Shown here one piece after another: positions 8,638-17,717 of a DNA stretch of 64,000 nucleotides (position 1 is its first letter; each line of letters begins with the position of its first letter). A program made the translations under genes and the position numbers. The notes under the pieces are model-generated. The model was not told where the DNA came from. It did not search any database and was given only the letters and a program-made list of their open reading frames with translations. Source of the stretch: Afipia birgiae 34632 (lineage in GTDB: Bacteria; Pseudomonadota; Alphaproteobacteria; Rhizobiales; Xanthobacteraceae); NCBI RefSeq assembly GCF_000308295.2, contig NZ_HG326652.1, positions 2,390,818 through 2,454,817 of the forward strand, read 5' to 3'.

Positions 8638-9406
8638 TTAGTTTGACATTGTTTCCCGGGCAAGGGCTTCAGCGGCCTCTTTGAGCCGATAGCTTCGTCC
8701 ATCGAACTCGAGCAGATGGCAATAATGCATCAGGCGATCGAGGATCGTCGTGCTCATGGTGTTGTCCCCCAGGTATGTTCCCCAATCCTGCACGACGCGA
8801 TTGGAGGTGACGATGACGCTGCGGCGCAGTTTGTAGCGCTGATGGATCAGGGTCTGCAGCAAAGGCGCCGGCGTCGTCAGGGATGGCGCGGGCGAGGAAC
8901 AGATCGTCCAGCACGAGGAGATCGCAGTCGATGATGGTTCGCAGCCGGACCTCGCGTTGCGCCGGGGAGTTCAGGACGTAGCGGTGGAAGAAGTCGTCGG
9001 TCTCAAGATACTGGACCTTGTGGCTTTGCAGGATCGCCTGATAGGCAATCGCCTTGGCGATGTGGGACTTCCCGGTGCCAGGTTTGCCGACGAGCAGCGC
9101 GTTCTCGCCGGCGGCGATGAACGCCAGGGTGTGGAGCTGGAAGCAGGTTTGGCGCGGCAATTTGGGATTGAAGGACCAGTCGAACTCGGCGAGCGTGAGC
9201 TTTTCGTCGAGCCCGGATTGCCGGTATCGTCGCTCGATAAGGCGGGACTGACGACGGTCCAGTTCGTCCTGCAGGATCAGGGAGAAGGTCTCGAGGAAGG
9301 GCTGGTTGGCGCCCTGCGCCTGCAGCACACGCGTCTGCAGCGTGTCGCGAACGCCCGACAGGCGCAGCTGTCGCAGGCAACGTTCAATTTCCGGCATGGT
9401 CATCAT
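8638..9406 (-). pseudogene. istB: istB, IS21 transposition helper ATPase (frameshifted)
   Basis: IstB is an AAA+ ATPase that assists the IstA transposase. The N-terminal 180 or so residues start MMTMPEIERCLRQLRLSG and contain Walker A GKPGTGKSH and Walker B DLLVLDDLFLARAIPDD. Right after IPDDAGA the frame changes at a T-run (AAA on the plus strand, 8861-8863). The conserved tail LLQTLIHQRYKLRRSVIVTS to the end is in another frame. One extra T explains it. The gene overlaps the end of istA by 23 bases, as usual for the family. Confidence 0.85.
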
Positions 9407-11130
9407 GTGGTTTGGTCTCCAGTTTGAGGTGAGAAGCCGCGGGAGCGCTCGTGGCGCCGGAGCTGGTCGGGGTTGCGCAGGCGCCACGAGCGCGGGTTGC
9501 AGGGGCGCGGTCGTCGTGAGCCTCGGCCTGCCGGCCATTGGCGCCGGCATCGTGCCGCGCGGCACGGCTGAAGAGATCGCCGTATTCGGCTGGAGCGCGG
9601 ATCAGCGGATGATCCTGGGTGAGCGGCGATGCCGGCTGTGGCGTCGCTCCAACCTGCGCGATCGCCTGTTCGAACAACCGCTCGACGGTCGCACGCACGT
9701 GCTTGTAACGGTAGATGCGGTTGCCGATGGCGTGCGCGCAGGCCTGCTCGACCAGCCGTGCCGGATACTTCCGGCTCAGCCCGACAATGCCCCACATCGC
9801 GCGCTGTCCGGGGCGCCCCTCGGTGTCGAACACTTGCTGGCAGAGCGCCCTGGTCTGCGGACCGATGCGCTCGGCGCTCGCCAGCAGCACCGCGGTTTGC
9901 CGCGACGGATTGAACGGCCGTTCGCTGGTCGGCAGGACGACCGAACCGGGATGCGCCATCCGGGGATGAACACGCAGCAGCGCATGGGTGTGGCGATCGC
10001 GGATCTCGATCGTCGAGGCGTAGATCCGCACCACGACCTGGCTGCCGATGGGCGCAGGCCGCGCGGCGTAATAGCTGCTATCAACACGCACGGTGGTATC
10101 GTCGCAGACGGTCCGAACGACCTCGGTGAAGATGCGGAAGGCAGCCACTGGCAACGGCCGCAGGTGGGGCTTCTCCTCCTGGAACATCGCCTCGACCTGA
10201 CGCCGCGTGCTGCCGTGGATTCGCTTGGAGGCCCAATTCTCCTCCCAGTGCCTCAAGAACTCGTTCTGGGCTTCCAGTGTCTCGAAGCGCCGTCCGGCCA
10301 GCGCGGTGCCCTGGGTATGTTGAATCGCGCTCTCGACGCATCCTTTCCGATTGGGATCGGCCACCCGCGCGGGATCGGCGACCACGGCGTAATGAGCCAG
10401 CATCGCGCTGTAAATCGGGTTGAGCTCGGGCTCGTACAAATCCGGCTTGAGGACGCCTTCCTTCAGGTTGTCGAGCACGACATAGCTGGGGACCCCGCCA
10501 AAAATACCGGAACGCCTCTTCGTGGAGCTGCGCCCAGACTTGCTGGCTGGATTGCCACACCACCCGCCGGAAGCTGCGCCGCGAGTAGCGCAGCGTCATC
10601 ACGAACAGGCGGGGACGGCGGTACCGGCCGCTCCTGGGATCAATCGTCAGAGCGCCCTCGCCATAGTCGACCTGGGCCTCCTCGCCGGGGAGGAACTCAA
10701 GTCGATCAAACTGCTCGGGATCGCTGTGTCGCAACGTGCGCACAAACCGCTTGACGCTCTGGTAGCTGGACGGAAAGCCAAATTGATCGACCAGGTCCTG
10801 GTAAATCGCCTGCGCATTCCGCTTCAGGCGGACCTGTTCTTCGATCCACGTCCGATGCGGTTCGCAAGCCGAACGGGCCAGGCTGCCGGCGGCCGTCGCT
10901 CCCGATGCCCCAGAAGCCGGTGGTCGGGGTGGAGGAATTTGGCCGTCCGCGCTCACCGGGCCGGTGGTCACTTCCCCGGGGGAATTTGCCTCCGTACCAG
11001 CCCGCAGCGCCCGGTAACGCCGGATCGTCTTGCGGTCGACCCCCGTCAGCCTGTGGATCTCGCGCTGGCTGGCGTTGCGATCGAGTAACGTAAATACCGT
11101 GCTTTGCAGGTGTGGCTTCAAGACGTTCAA
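9384..11130 (-). pseudogene. istA: istA, IS21 transposase (frameshifted)
   Basis: IstA is a DDE-type transposase. The N-terminal part holds a helix-turn-helix (ASQREIHRLTGVDRKTIRRY) and the first catalytic Asp in AQVDYGEG. After EEAFRYF the frame changes within a run of five T (AAAAA on the plus strand, 10500-10504). The downstream frame continues GGVPSYVVLDNLKEG with the second Asp and later KGCVESAIQHTQG with the catalytic Glu. A single added T accounts for the break. The start is probably a TTG near 11130 or 11121 after GGGGAG. As it stands no complete transposase is made. Confidence 0.85.
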
Positions 11131-11272
11131 CTCCCCGGCCCCTTGCTGGTTAAAGGGACCGAAAATAAACGTCCTGCCTGATCGGCTACCGCTGTTCAGC
11201 GGCGCTGACCGCGATTATCGAGTGGGGGAGTTTCAAGTGACCATACCCGGGGGATTTTGACCGACCCACGGG

Positions 11273-11278
11273 GAACTC
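11273..11278. repeat. Target-site duplication, right copy
   Basis: GAACTC matches the copy at 8558-8563 and marks the right edge of the element. The next bases continue the receptor frame (PASS). Confidence 0.75.
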
Positions 11279-12648
11279 GCCGGCTGAACCGCACCCGCTC
11301 CATAGACAGGGTTGTAGGCATTTATCGGCGTTATAAAAGTATTTCTGTAATCTGAACTTCCCGTCTGGTGCAGATAATCCATGCCCACGAGAACTTTGTG
11401 CGTCAGCGCGCCTGTTCGGAAATCCGCCTGTAGCTGATTGTCCAGCGTCAGGTTTTGCGCCTTTGAGTTGATGTAGTTATAGCTGCGGCTCACCAGCGAG
11501 TTGCTGCCCGGGACCATTCCCTCCGAGCGTACGCTCTGTAAATTGTTGGTCACTTCCATGTAACGCAGGTTCTGCCGGAACTGCAGATTGTTGTCGAAGC
11601 GATGCTCGAATGCATAGCCGATGGCAACTTGCTCAAGTTTGTAGCCGTCGAGGCCGGGCTCCCCGATATAGCGGCTGTAAGGTACGTGCCCGTTCGGATT
11701 CGGCAGGAACGACACCTGTCCGGGCACGTACTGCTGGTACCCCTTGTTGTCGATCTTCTGATAGTGCGAGAGGATCGTGAAGCTTGTGTCCGTCGTCGGC
11801 CGCCATGTGAAACTTGGTGCGATGAAGACCTTATTGTCCTGCACGAAATCGGTCTGCGTATCGCTCTGGCGGGCGAGACCCACCACGCGGTAAAGAAACT
11901 CGCCATTCTTGTCGATCGGACCGCCGATATCGAACGCACCCTGGATGCGATTGAACGAGCCGAATGTGCCTTCAACTTCGTAGTGCGGCGTCGCGGTCGG
12001 CCGCTTGCTGATCATATTGATGAAGCCACCGGGATCGGTCTGCCCATAAAGGCCGGAAGACGGGCCTTTCAACACCTCCAGCCGTTCCAGACCGTAGGTT
12101 TCGATCTTCGGCATCGCGAACGAGAGGCCGTCCTTGGGCAGCCGCAAACCATCCAGATACTGCGGGGCATCGAATCCCCGCACCTTGAAACCGTCGAAGA
12201 AGGCGTTGGCGCCGTAGCCCTGAATCGAAACACCCGGTGTATACTGAAGCGCGTCCTGAACTGTTTGCGCGCCCTGATCCTTGATCTGGTCTTTCGTCAC
12301 GACCGAGATGGACTGCGGTGTTACCAGCAACGGAGTGTCAGTCTTCGTCGCCGTCACGCTTTGCCGGGCGGAGTAGCCCACAACCGGACCGGTACCACTT
12401 TCGCCGACCTGAGCCGGAATCGGCTGAACCGGAGCAGGAGCCGGCGCGACGCGCGACGCGCGGCGCGGCCGTGCACGCTGGCCTGCGACCCTGACTTCTG
12501 GAAGAGTCGTTGCCGATTGCTTCTCCAACGGCGGCTCCGAAGATTGCGCGAACGAAGGCGTTGCCTGACAGACACCTCCCAGAATCGCGACACCAAGCGC
12601 GCTTCTCATCGTCACGCGCAAAACATCTTCCGAAAACTGCCGCCCCAT
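11273..12648 (-). pseudogene. TonB-dependent siderophore receptor, 5' fragment (split by the insertion element)
   Basis: Encodes the signal peptide (cut probably after PSFA), a proline/arginine-rich linker, the plug domain (SVTATKTDTPLLVTPQSISVV, TVQDALQYTPGV, VRGFDAPQYLDGL, LKGPSSGLYGQTDPGG) and roughly the first half of the barrel. It belongs to the FhuA/FoxA/FpvA type that imports ferric siderophores with TonB energy. The reading frame runs past 11273 into the insertion element and stops after about 12 foreign residues. The rest of the gene is at 7642-8563. Function is almost certainly lost unless the element excises. Confidence 0.9.
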
Positions 12649-12844
12649 CTCAACTTCCCCATCTTGCCAGGCTTTTCAGCCCCCATTGATGGAGAAAGCA
12701 GATTTGCGCGACCGATGCCTTTGCGTGCGCGCAAAAACCCTTTGATGTTATGTTGACCTTCTCAAAGGTAGCCGCATTGCTTTGCCCGTGCGGCATTTAG
12801 GACGCAGTACGCATAACGCCGCGCGCGGCGATTGAAGATTTCGT

Positions 12845-13763
12845 TCAGGACAAACTGCGGCAAAGACTTGGAACCAAGCCGAAGTGCTTCCGGAACGCGG
12901 TTGCGAAATTCGCCGGGTTGGTATAGCCGACGAGATCGGCAGCTTCAGTCACCGTCATGTTCTGATACACCAGCGCCTCGCGCGCGATCTCAAGCCGTCT
13001 GGTTCTTAGATAATCGATGGCGCTGATACCGTAAGCTGCGCGAAAACGCAGGTTGAACGACCGGCTGCTGGTTCCGGCGCGGCGCGCGAGTTCTGCGATG
13101 CTCCACGGATAGCGCAAGTCAGCGTCAATCATGTCTTTCGCGCCCTGAAGACGCGCCCGCTTATGATCGACGGGATTGCTTCAGTTCGACGTTGTGACGC
13201 AACGCGAACATTCCTCTCGCCAAAATCTCGGTCGCTTGCGCGCTCATCAGCAATTTTCCGGCTGGTCCATCGAGTGCCGGTGACAGGATTTCCGCTGCAA
13301 TGGCCTGAATTCGCGGCGGGGCCTGTACCGAGAAAACAAGAACAGGCCGCTCTGTGGTCCTGAACAGATCGACAAACTCCTGCTCCAGTCCCAACGCCGT
13401 GATCGAGGCGCGGGGAAAACCAATACCGACGGCTCGGATTGGGCCGCGGGGCGCTTCGCCGCTGCACGGCGTTGGCTCACGTATTGCCATCCCCAGCAAG
13501 AGGTTCTCGGAATAGCGAACCTTCTCAAGACCGTCGTTGGTGAAACTCTCGCCAGTGCCCTCCAGCACGATGGTCATATAGAGACCGGGCTTCATGGTTC
13601 CGTGGGTGCGAAGATCGGCGGGCAAGTGAAAATTACCCGGCTGAAGAACGCAGCCGGGATTATCCAGCCAGATCATGCTTTGGGAAAAGGTGTCTTCGAC
13701 CGGTCGATTCTCGCTATCGAGAATCCGGTAGTCGTCGACGATCAGATCGAAGAGACTTGTCAT
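12845..13763 (-). pseudogene. AraC-family transcriptional regulator, frameshifted
   Basis: The first frame (from 13763) encodes about 200 residues of an effector domain, starting MTSLFDLIVDDYRILDSENR and stopping after HNVELKQS at about 13161. The C-terminal AraC DNA-binding domain follows in another frame: VDHKRARLQGAKDMIDADLR, then WSIAELARRAGTSSRSFNLRF and VTEAADLVGYTNPANFATAFRKHFG. A one-base indel near 13163-13175 separates them; together they give the normal size of about 300 residues. PchR-like AraC proteins activate siderophore receptor genes when bound to ferri-siderophore, and this gene is next to one. A sequencing error cannot be excluded. Confidence 0.8.
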
Positions 13764-13904
13764 TCGGCAAACTGTTCGAGCTTGCCACTATGACGGCCTC
13801 CCCCCGCATCCTCAACGGGTTACAGGCGTATTTTGAGCTATTAGAATTTAGAGCTATTAGAAAGTAACAGCTGTCCAACCGACTGGTTCAGCGAAAATGC
13901 CGCC

Positions 13905-13918
13905 GGCGGTAATCCGCC
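13905..13918 (-). terminator. Weak hairpin after pcaG
   Basis: GGCGG TAAT CCGCC forms a 5-bp stem just past the pcaG stop. On the minus strand a TTTT run follows about eight bases later. It could be a weak intrinsic terminator for the long catabolic operon. Confidence 0.3.
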
Positions 13919-13928
13919 TCGGACCGGA

Positions 13929-14516
13929 TCACACGTCAAAGAACACGGTTTCCCTGTCGCCCTGCAGGTGAATGTCGAACCTGTAGGTCACGACGTCACC
14001 CGGCTCACGCTGCGCGACCAGCGTCGCGCGGCGCTCGGCGGGTACCAGCGCGAGAATCGGATCGGCAGCGTTCGCAGCCTCGTCCCCGAAATAGATCCGC
14101 GTGATCGCCTGCTGCGTCATGCCGCGAGCGAAAACGGCCAGAAGGATGTGCGGGGCCTGCGGCTTGCCGCCTGGCCCCGGCACCGGACCGGGCTTGATGG
14201 TGCGGAATTCAAAGCCGCCCTTGGCATCGGCGCCGCAGCGTCCGAAACCCTTGAACGCAGCATTCGGCATCGCGCGCGTATCCTGCGGATCGGCAAAACG
14301 CCCCTGCGCGTCGGCCTGCCAAATTTCCAGCATGGAATCGGGAATGACCCTGCCATCACCGTCGAACACCTGCCCGACGATCCGGATGCGTTCACCGGAG
14401 ACATCCGCTGTCACCAGATCGTTGCCGAAGGCGTCATTCCACGCATAGTCGTTGCCGGGCGTCAGGCCGTACTTGAAATAGGGACCGACGGTTTGCGAAG
14501 GCGTGATGTTGCTCAT
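13929..14516 (-). CDS. pcaG: Protocatechuate 3,4-dioxygenase alpha subunit
   Basis: The 195-residue protein begins SNITPSQTVGPYFKYGLTPG, a hallmark of PcaG, and contains an intradiol-dioxygenase sandwich (GDGRVIPDSMLEIWQADAQG, PHILLAVFARGM, TRIYFGDEAAN). The alpha subunit pairs with PcaH to cleave protocatechuate to 3-carboxy-cis,cis-muconate in the cytoplasm. Its ATG overlaps the pcaH stop by one base. It is last in the operon; the other pca genes are not in this window. Confidence 0.93.
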   Translation of the reverse strand: MSNITPSQTVGPYFKYGLTPGNDYAWNDAFGNDLVTADVSGERIRIVGQVFDGDGRVIPDSMLEIWQADAQGRFADPQDTRAMPNAAFKGFGRCGADAKGGFEFRTIKPGPVPGPGGKPQAPHILLAVFARGMTQQAITRIYFGDEAANAADPILALVPAERRATLVAQREPGDVVTYRFDIHLQGDRETVFFDV

Positions 14517-15217
14517 CAGTCGTTATCCAGCGGCGTGGCATTGCGCCCGCGCAATACAATGTCGAAGCGATAGCACAGCGCCCAGTCAGGCTTGGTGTTT
14601 TCGAGATCGAAGCTCGACACCATCCGCATCCGCGCCTTCTCGTCCGTCACCGAATTGAAGATCGGATCGTAGGCGAACAGCGGATCGCCGGGGAAATACA
14701 TCTGCGTCACGATACGCGAGACGAAGGAATACCCGAACACCGAGAAGTGGATGTGGGCCGGCCGCCAAGCATTGGGATGATTGCCCCACGGATACGCACC
14801 CGGCTTGATGGTGATGAAGCGGTAGTATCCTTCCGCATCGGTCTGCGCGCGGCCTGCGCCGGTAAAATTCGGATCGAGCGGTGCCGGATGCTGATCGACG
14901 ACGTGGATGTAGCGCCCGCAGGCATTGGCCTGCCACACCTCGAGCAGCGTGTTCGGCACGCCGCGGCCGCCCTCATCGCGAACGTGGCCATGGACGATGA
15001 TGCGCTCGCCGAGCGGCTCGCCCTTGTGCTGGATCGTCAGATCGCTGTCGTTGTCACGTACGGTCTCGTGGCCGTAAACCGGCCCGGTTAGTTCCGACAG
15101 CGTATGCGGAATAATCACCAGCGGCTTGGTGGGAGAGCGAAGCACCGTGCTCTTGTAGGCCGGCGACAGCCGTGGCGCGTGTGCGGCGTTGCTTTCTCGC
15201 GGATAGATCAACGTCAT
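14516..15217 (-). CDS. pcaH: Protocatechuate 3,4-dioxygenase beta subunit
   Basis: The 233-residue catalytic subunit carries the non-heme Fe(III) ligands expected of the family: a Tyr in CGRYIHVVDQHPAPLDPNF, a Tyr in YPWGNHPNAWRP and two His in AHIHFSVFG. It starts MTLIYPRESNAAHAPRLSPA. With PcaG it performs intradiol ring cleavage. It lies 42 bases after livF on the same strand, so it belongs to the transporter-oxygenase operon, which implies that the imported compound is degraded through protocatechuate. Confidence 0.95.
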   Translation of the reverse strand: MTLIYPRESNAAHAPRLSPAYKSTVLRSPTKPLVIIPHTLSELTGPVYGHETVRDNDSDLTIQHKGEPLGERIIVHGHVRDEGGRGVPNTLLEVWQANACGRYIHVVDQHPAPLDPNFTGAGRAQTDAEGYYRFITIKPGAYPWGNHPNAWRPAHIHFSVFGYSFVSRIVTQMYFPGDPLFAYDPIFNSVTDEKARMRMVSSFDLENTKPDWALCYRFDIVLRGRNATPLDND

Positions 15218-15259
15218 GGGCGTCTTCTTCTTGTTGACCCTGTTACAGTATCAATTCGA

Positions 15260-15979
15260 TCAGTGAATGCCTACACCAAGCAAACGGTTGACCAGCGACC
15301 GGTCCGATTTCAGCTCCGCCGACCCGCCTTCCCAGACCGAGCGACCACGCTCGACCACCATGACGCGGTCGGCGAAATTCAGCGCGCGTTCGATCTGCTG
15401 TTCGACAAGCACAATTGTCATGTCGCCGCTGGTGGCGAGCCGTGAAATGGTTTCCATCAGTTGGTCGCAGATCACCGGCGCGAGCCCTTCGAGAGGCTCA
15501 TCCAGCAGCAGGATCGACGGCTTTCCCAGCAACGTTCGCGCCATCGACAGCATCTGCTGTTCGCCTCCGGACAACTGAAGGCCGAGGTGACGTCTTCGCT
15601 CTGCCAGCCGCGGGAACATCTCGTAGATTTCGGACAATCCCTGCCGCTCACGTGTCTTGAAGCCTGTCGACAGGTTTTCTTCCACGGTCAGCGAGCCGAA
15701 AATGTCGCGCGTCTGCGGCACATATCCCATGCCGCACAGCGCCCGCGCAGAGGTTCGCAATGCGCTGATATCCTTGCCGTCCGCAAGAATACGGCCGTGA
15801 TGCCGCGTCGAAAGCCCCATCAGCGTCGCGAGCAACGTTGTCTTGCCGACGCCGTTGCGTCCGAGGACCGCAAGGCGGCCGCCGGCTGGCACTTCGAACG
15901 ACATCTCCGAGACGATCTGCGTCGGGCCATAACCCGCGCTCAGGCGTTCGACCTCAAGCCGTGCGGCTGGCATCGGCAT
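15260..15979 (-). CDS. livF: Branched-chain-type ABC transporter ATP-binding protein LivF
   Basis: A 239-residue ATPase of the HAAT (Liv) family with Walker A LGRNGVGKTTLL, signature QLSGGEQQML and Walker B PSILLLDEPLEGLAP. It pairs with LivG. The LivF class is recognised by its YVPQTRDIFGSLTVEENL block. Liv-type systems in catabolic clusters frequently import aromatic acids rather than amino acids. It overlaps livG by 26 bases and leads into pcaH. Confidence 0.9.
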   Translation of the reverse strand: MPMPAARLEVERLSAGYGPTQIVSEMSFEVPAGGRLAVLGRNGVGKTTLLATLMGLSTRHHGRILADGKDISALRTSARALCGMGYVPQTRDIFGSLTVEENLSTGFKTRERQGLSEIYEMFPRLAERRRHLGLQLSGGEQQMLSMARTLLGKPSILLLDEPLEGLAPVICDQLMETISRLATSGDMTIVLVEQQIERALNFADRVMVVERGRSVWEGGSAELKSDRSLVNRLLGVGIH

Positions 15980-16718
15980 AGCTCCCCAGATAGGCGCGGC
16001 GGACTTCGTCGTCTTTGGTCACATCCTCCGGACTGCCCTCGAAGATCAGGCGACCATTGGCAAGCACGAGCACGCGCTTCGCAAACCTGAACACAAGGTC
16101 CATGTCATGTTCGATCATCAGAACCGCGATGTCGGGCGGCAGGCGATTGATTGCTTCAAGTATCTTCGGCGCTTCGTCGTGTGGAACGCCCGCCGCCGGC
16201 TCATCCAGCAGAAGGACCTTCGGCGTCAGCGCAAGGCCGATGGCGAGATCGAGCAGCCGTTGCTGGCCGTAAGCAAGTTTCGCGACGGGAAGCTGCGACA
16301 GGTGGGCGATGCCGAGGATGCCCAGGATGTGCATCCACTCGTCGCGGACGGCGGGCGCAAACGTCGCGACTGAGAAGAATTGCCGCGTCATGCCCTTGCG
16401 TTGCATGACAGCCAGCGCGACGTTTTCCGCGACCGTCAAACTGGTGAAAAGGCGGGTGATCTGGAACGTCCGCGCCAGCCCCTGCCGGACGCGCCCCGGA
16501 ATGGAAACATTGGTAACGTCATTGCCTTCAAAGAACACGCTGCCATCAGACGCAGCAAGATCGCCGGAAATGACGTTCACCAGAGTGGTCTTGCCCGCAC
16601 CATTCGGCCCGATCAGCGCGACGCGGTCGCCCTTGCCAAGACTGAAGGATACGTCGCGGTTGACGTGAAGGCCGCCGAAGGACTTCGACACATTCCGCAA
16701 TTCGAGCAGCGACGTCAT
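15954..16718 (-). CDS. livG: Branched-chain-type ABC transporter ATP-binding protein LivG
   Basis: A 254-residue ATPase starting MTSLLELRNVSKSFGGLHVN, with Walker A GPNGAGKTTLVNVISG, the LivG-typical LARTFQITRLFTSLTVAENV and Walker B VLLLDEPAAGVPHDE. The signature region reads LAYGQQRLLDL rather than LSGGQ, which is usual for LivG. I chose the ATG at 16718, whose last bases overlap the livM stop (ATGA). The open frame further upstream lies inside livM. Confidence 0.9.
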   Translation of the reverse strand: MTSLLELRNVSKSFGGLHVNRDVSFSLGKGDRVALIGPNGAGKTTLVNVISGDLAASDGSVFFEGNDVTNVSIPGRVRQGLARTFQITRLFTSLTVAENVALAVMQRKGMTRQFFSVATFAPAVRDEWMHILGILGIAHLSQLPVAKLAYGQQRLLDLAIGLALTPKVLLLDEPAAGVPHDEAPKILEAINRLPPDIAVLMIEHDMDLVFRFAKRVLVLANGRLIFEGSPEDVTKDDEVRRAYLGSYADASRTA

Positions 16719-17716
16719 GATCCCGACCTCCGCTGCGAGAGGGATGACCAGAGCGAAGCGATGCTGTACCCAAGGCCGCGCGGGGCGAAAATCACGATGA
16801 CGATCAAAAGCAATCCGACCAGCGTCATCCAGTGGAACGGGTTCGCCGCCGAGACGATATGCTCGAAGATCTGGAAGATCACCGCGCCGGCCAGCGCGCC
16901 CCATAGGTTCCCGGCTCCGCCCAGCACCAGCATGACCAGAACTTCGGCGGATCGCTCGAAGCTGACGCTGTCGAGCCCGACAACACCGGTGTTGATCGCC
17001 ATCAGCGCGCCGCCGATACCCGCAACGATCCCCGACACGCCATACATCGCGACAAGTCTCGGATAGGCCGAGGCGCCGATCATCAGCGCGCGCAAGCTGT
17101 CGTCCTTGATGCCACGGCACAACAGACCGAACGGAGACTGAACGAACCTGAGCAGCAGAACCATGACGACCGCGAGCGTCGCCAGCGAGAAGACGTATGA
17201 CGTCCGGCTATACATATCAAACGAGAACACGCCGAAGATCGGCGCGGGCGTGATGCCGGACAGGCCGTCGCTGCCGCCGGTCAGCGACGACAGTTTGTTC
17301 GCGAGCGAACTGACAAGCTGACCGATGGCAATTGACAGCACGAGCTGCGGCAGACCATGGAAGCGCGTGATCAGCGCTCCGGAAATCAATCCGGTCACGG
17401 AGCCGGTAAAGGCACCGATCGCGAGCAGGATCAGCGGATTAGTAATTCCCGCGATGCAGGCATTGCCTACCGCATACGCGCTGACCCCGAACAACGCTGC
17501 CTGCCCCAGCGTGGCGACACCGCAATAGCCCGTGACGAGATCAAGCGAAAGCACGAGAAACGTGATGCTGATCAGTCGCGTCAGGAACGCGAGATCGTCG
17601 GGAAACACGAAATAGCCGACAGCGCCCACGAAGGCGATTGTCAGCAGGCCAAAGGCTTCCTGCTGGAACGGAAATCCCCGCCGCGCCACATCGTATTTAA
17701 TGATGTCTTCGGCCAT
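16715..17716 (-). CDS. livM: Branched-chain-type ABC transporter permease LivM
   Basis: A 333-residue polytopic membrane protein with about eight to ten hydrophobic segments and the LivM-like block FGLLCRGIKDDSLRALMIGAS. It forms the transport channel with LivH. The start MAEDIIKYDVARRG at 17716 sits one base past the livH stop codon (TAAGATG), indicating coupled translation. A nine-codon upstream extension would overlap livH. Confidence 0.9.
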   Translation of the reverse strand: MAEDIIKYDVARRGFPFQQEAFGLLTIAFVGAVGYFVFPDDLAFLTRLISITFLVLSLDLVTGYCGVATLGQAALFGVSAYAVGNACIAGITNPLILLAIGAFTGSVTGLISGALITRFHGLPQLVLSIAIGQLVSSLANKLSSLTGGSDGLSGITPAPIFGVFSFDMYSRTSYVFSLATLAVVMVLLLRFVQSPFGLLCRGIKDDSLRALMIGASAYPRLVAMYGVSGIVAGIGGALMAINTGVVGLDSVSFERSAEVLVMLVLGGAGNLWGALAGAVIFQIFEHIVSAANPFHWMTLVGLLLIVIVIFAPRGLGYSIASLWSSLSQRRSGS

Positions 17717-17717
17717 C

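Larger units (their letters stand above)
8564..11272 (-). mobile_element. IS21-family insertion sequence (istA-istB type) inside a TonB receptor gene
   Basis: A 2709-base element flanked by a 6-base duplication. It carries an istA transposase followed by an overlapping istB ATPase gene, the hallmark of IS21. The ends carry related inverted sequences: left CGCGGGTCACTTCAAATTCC and, read inward from the right, CCCGTGGGTCGGTCAAAATC. Each end has further internal copies; TCAAATTCCTCC occurs at 8575 and 8599. Multiple terminal transposase-binding repeats are typical of the family. Both genes are frameshifted, so the copy is probably not autonomous. Confidence 0.88.

Noticed and set aside
10500-10504. 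Programmed ribosomal frameshifting in istA
   Set aside because: Five T is a weak slippery run, no downstream stimulatory structure was noticed, and IS21 transposases are normally made from one uninterrupted frame. istB is also broken in the same way.
9306-10754. A 482-codon plus-strand open frame inside the IS element
   Set aside because: It lies opposite istA and istB and shows no transposase or passenger-gene features.
12817-12830. GC palindrome CGCCGCGCGCGGCG just after the AraC pseudogene
   Set aside because: It lacks a loop and a T-run, so it is not a convincing terminator; a simple CG-rich alternation can arise by chance.
13187-13201. CGTTGTGACGCAACG resembling the exopolysaccharide palindrome
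   Set aside because: It lies within the coding part of the AraC pseudogene and has a different core, so it is taken as coincidence.
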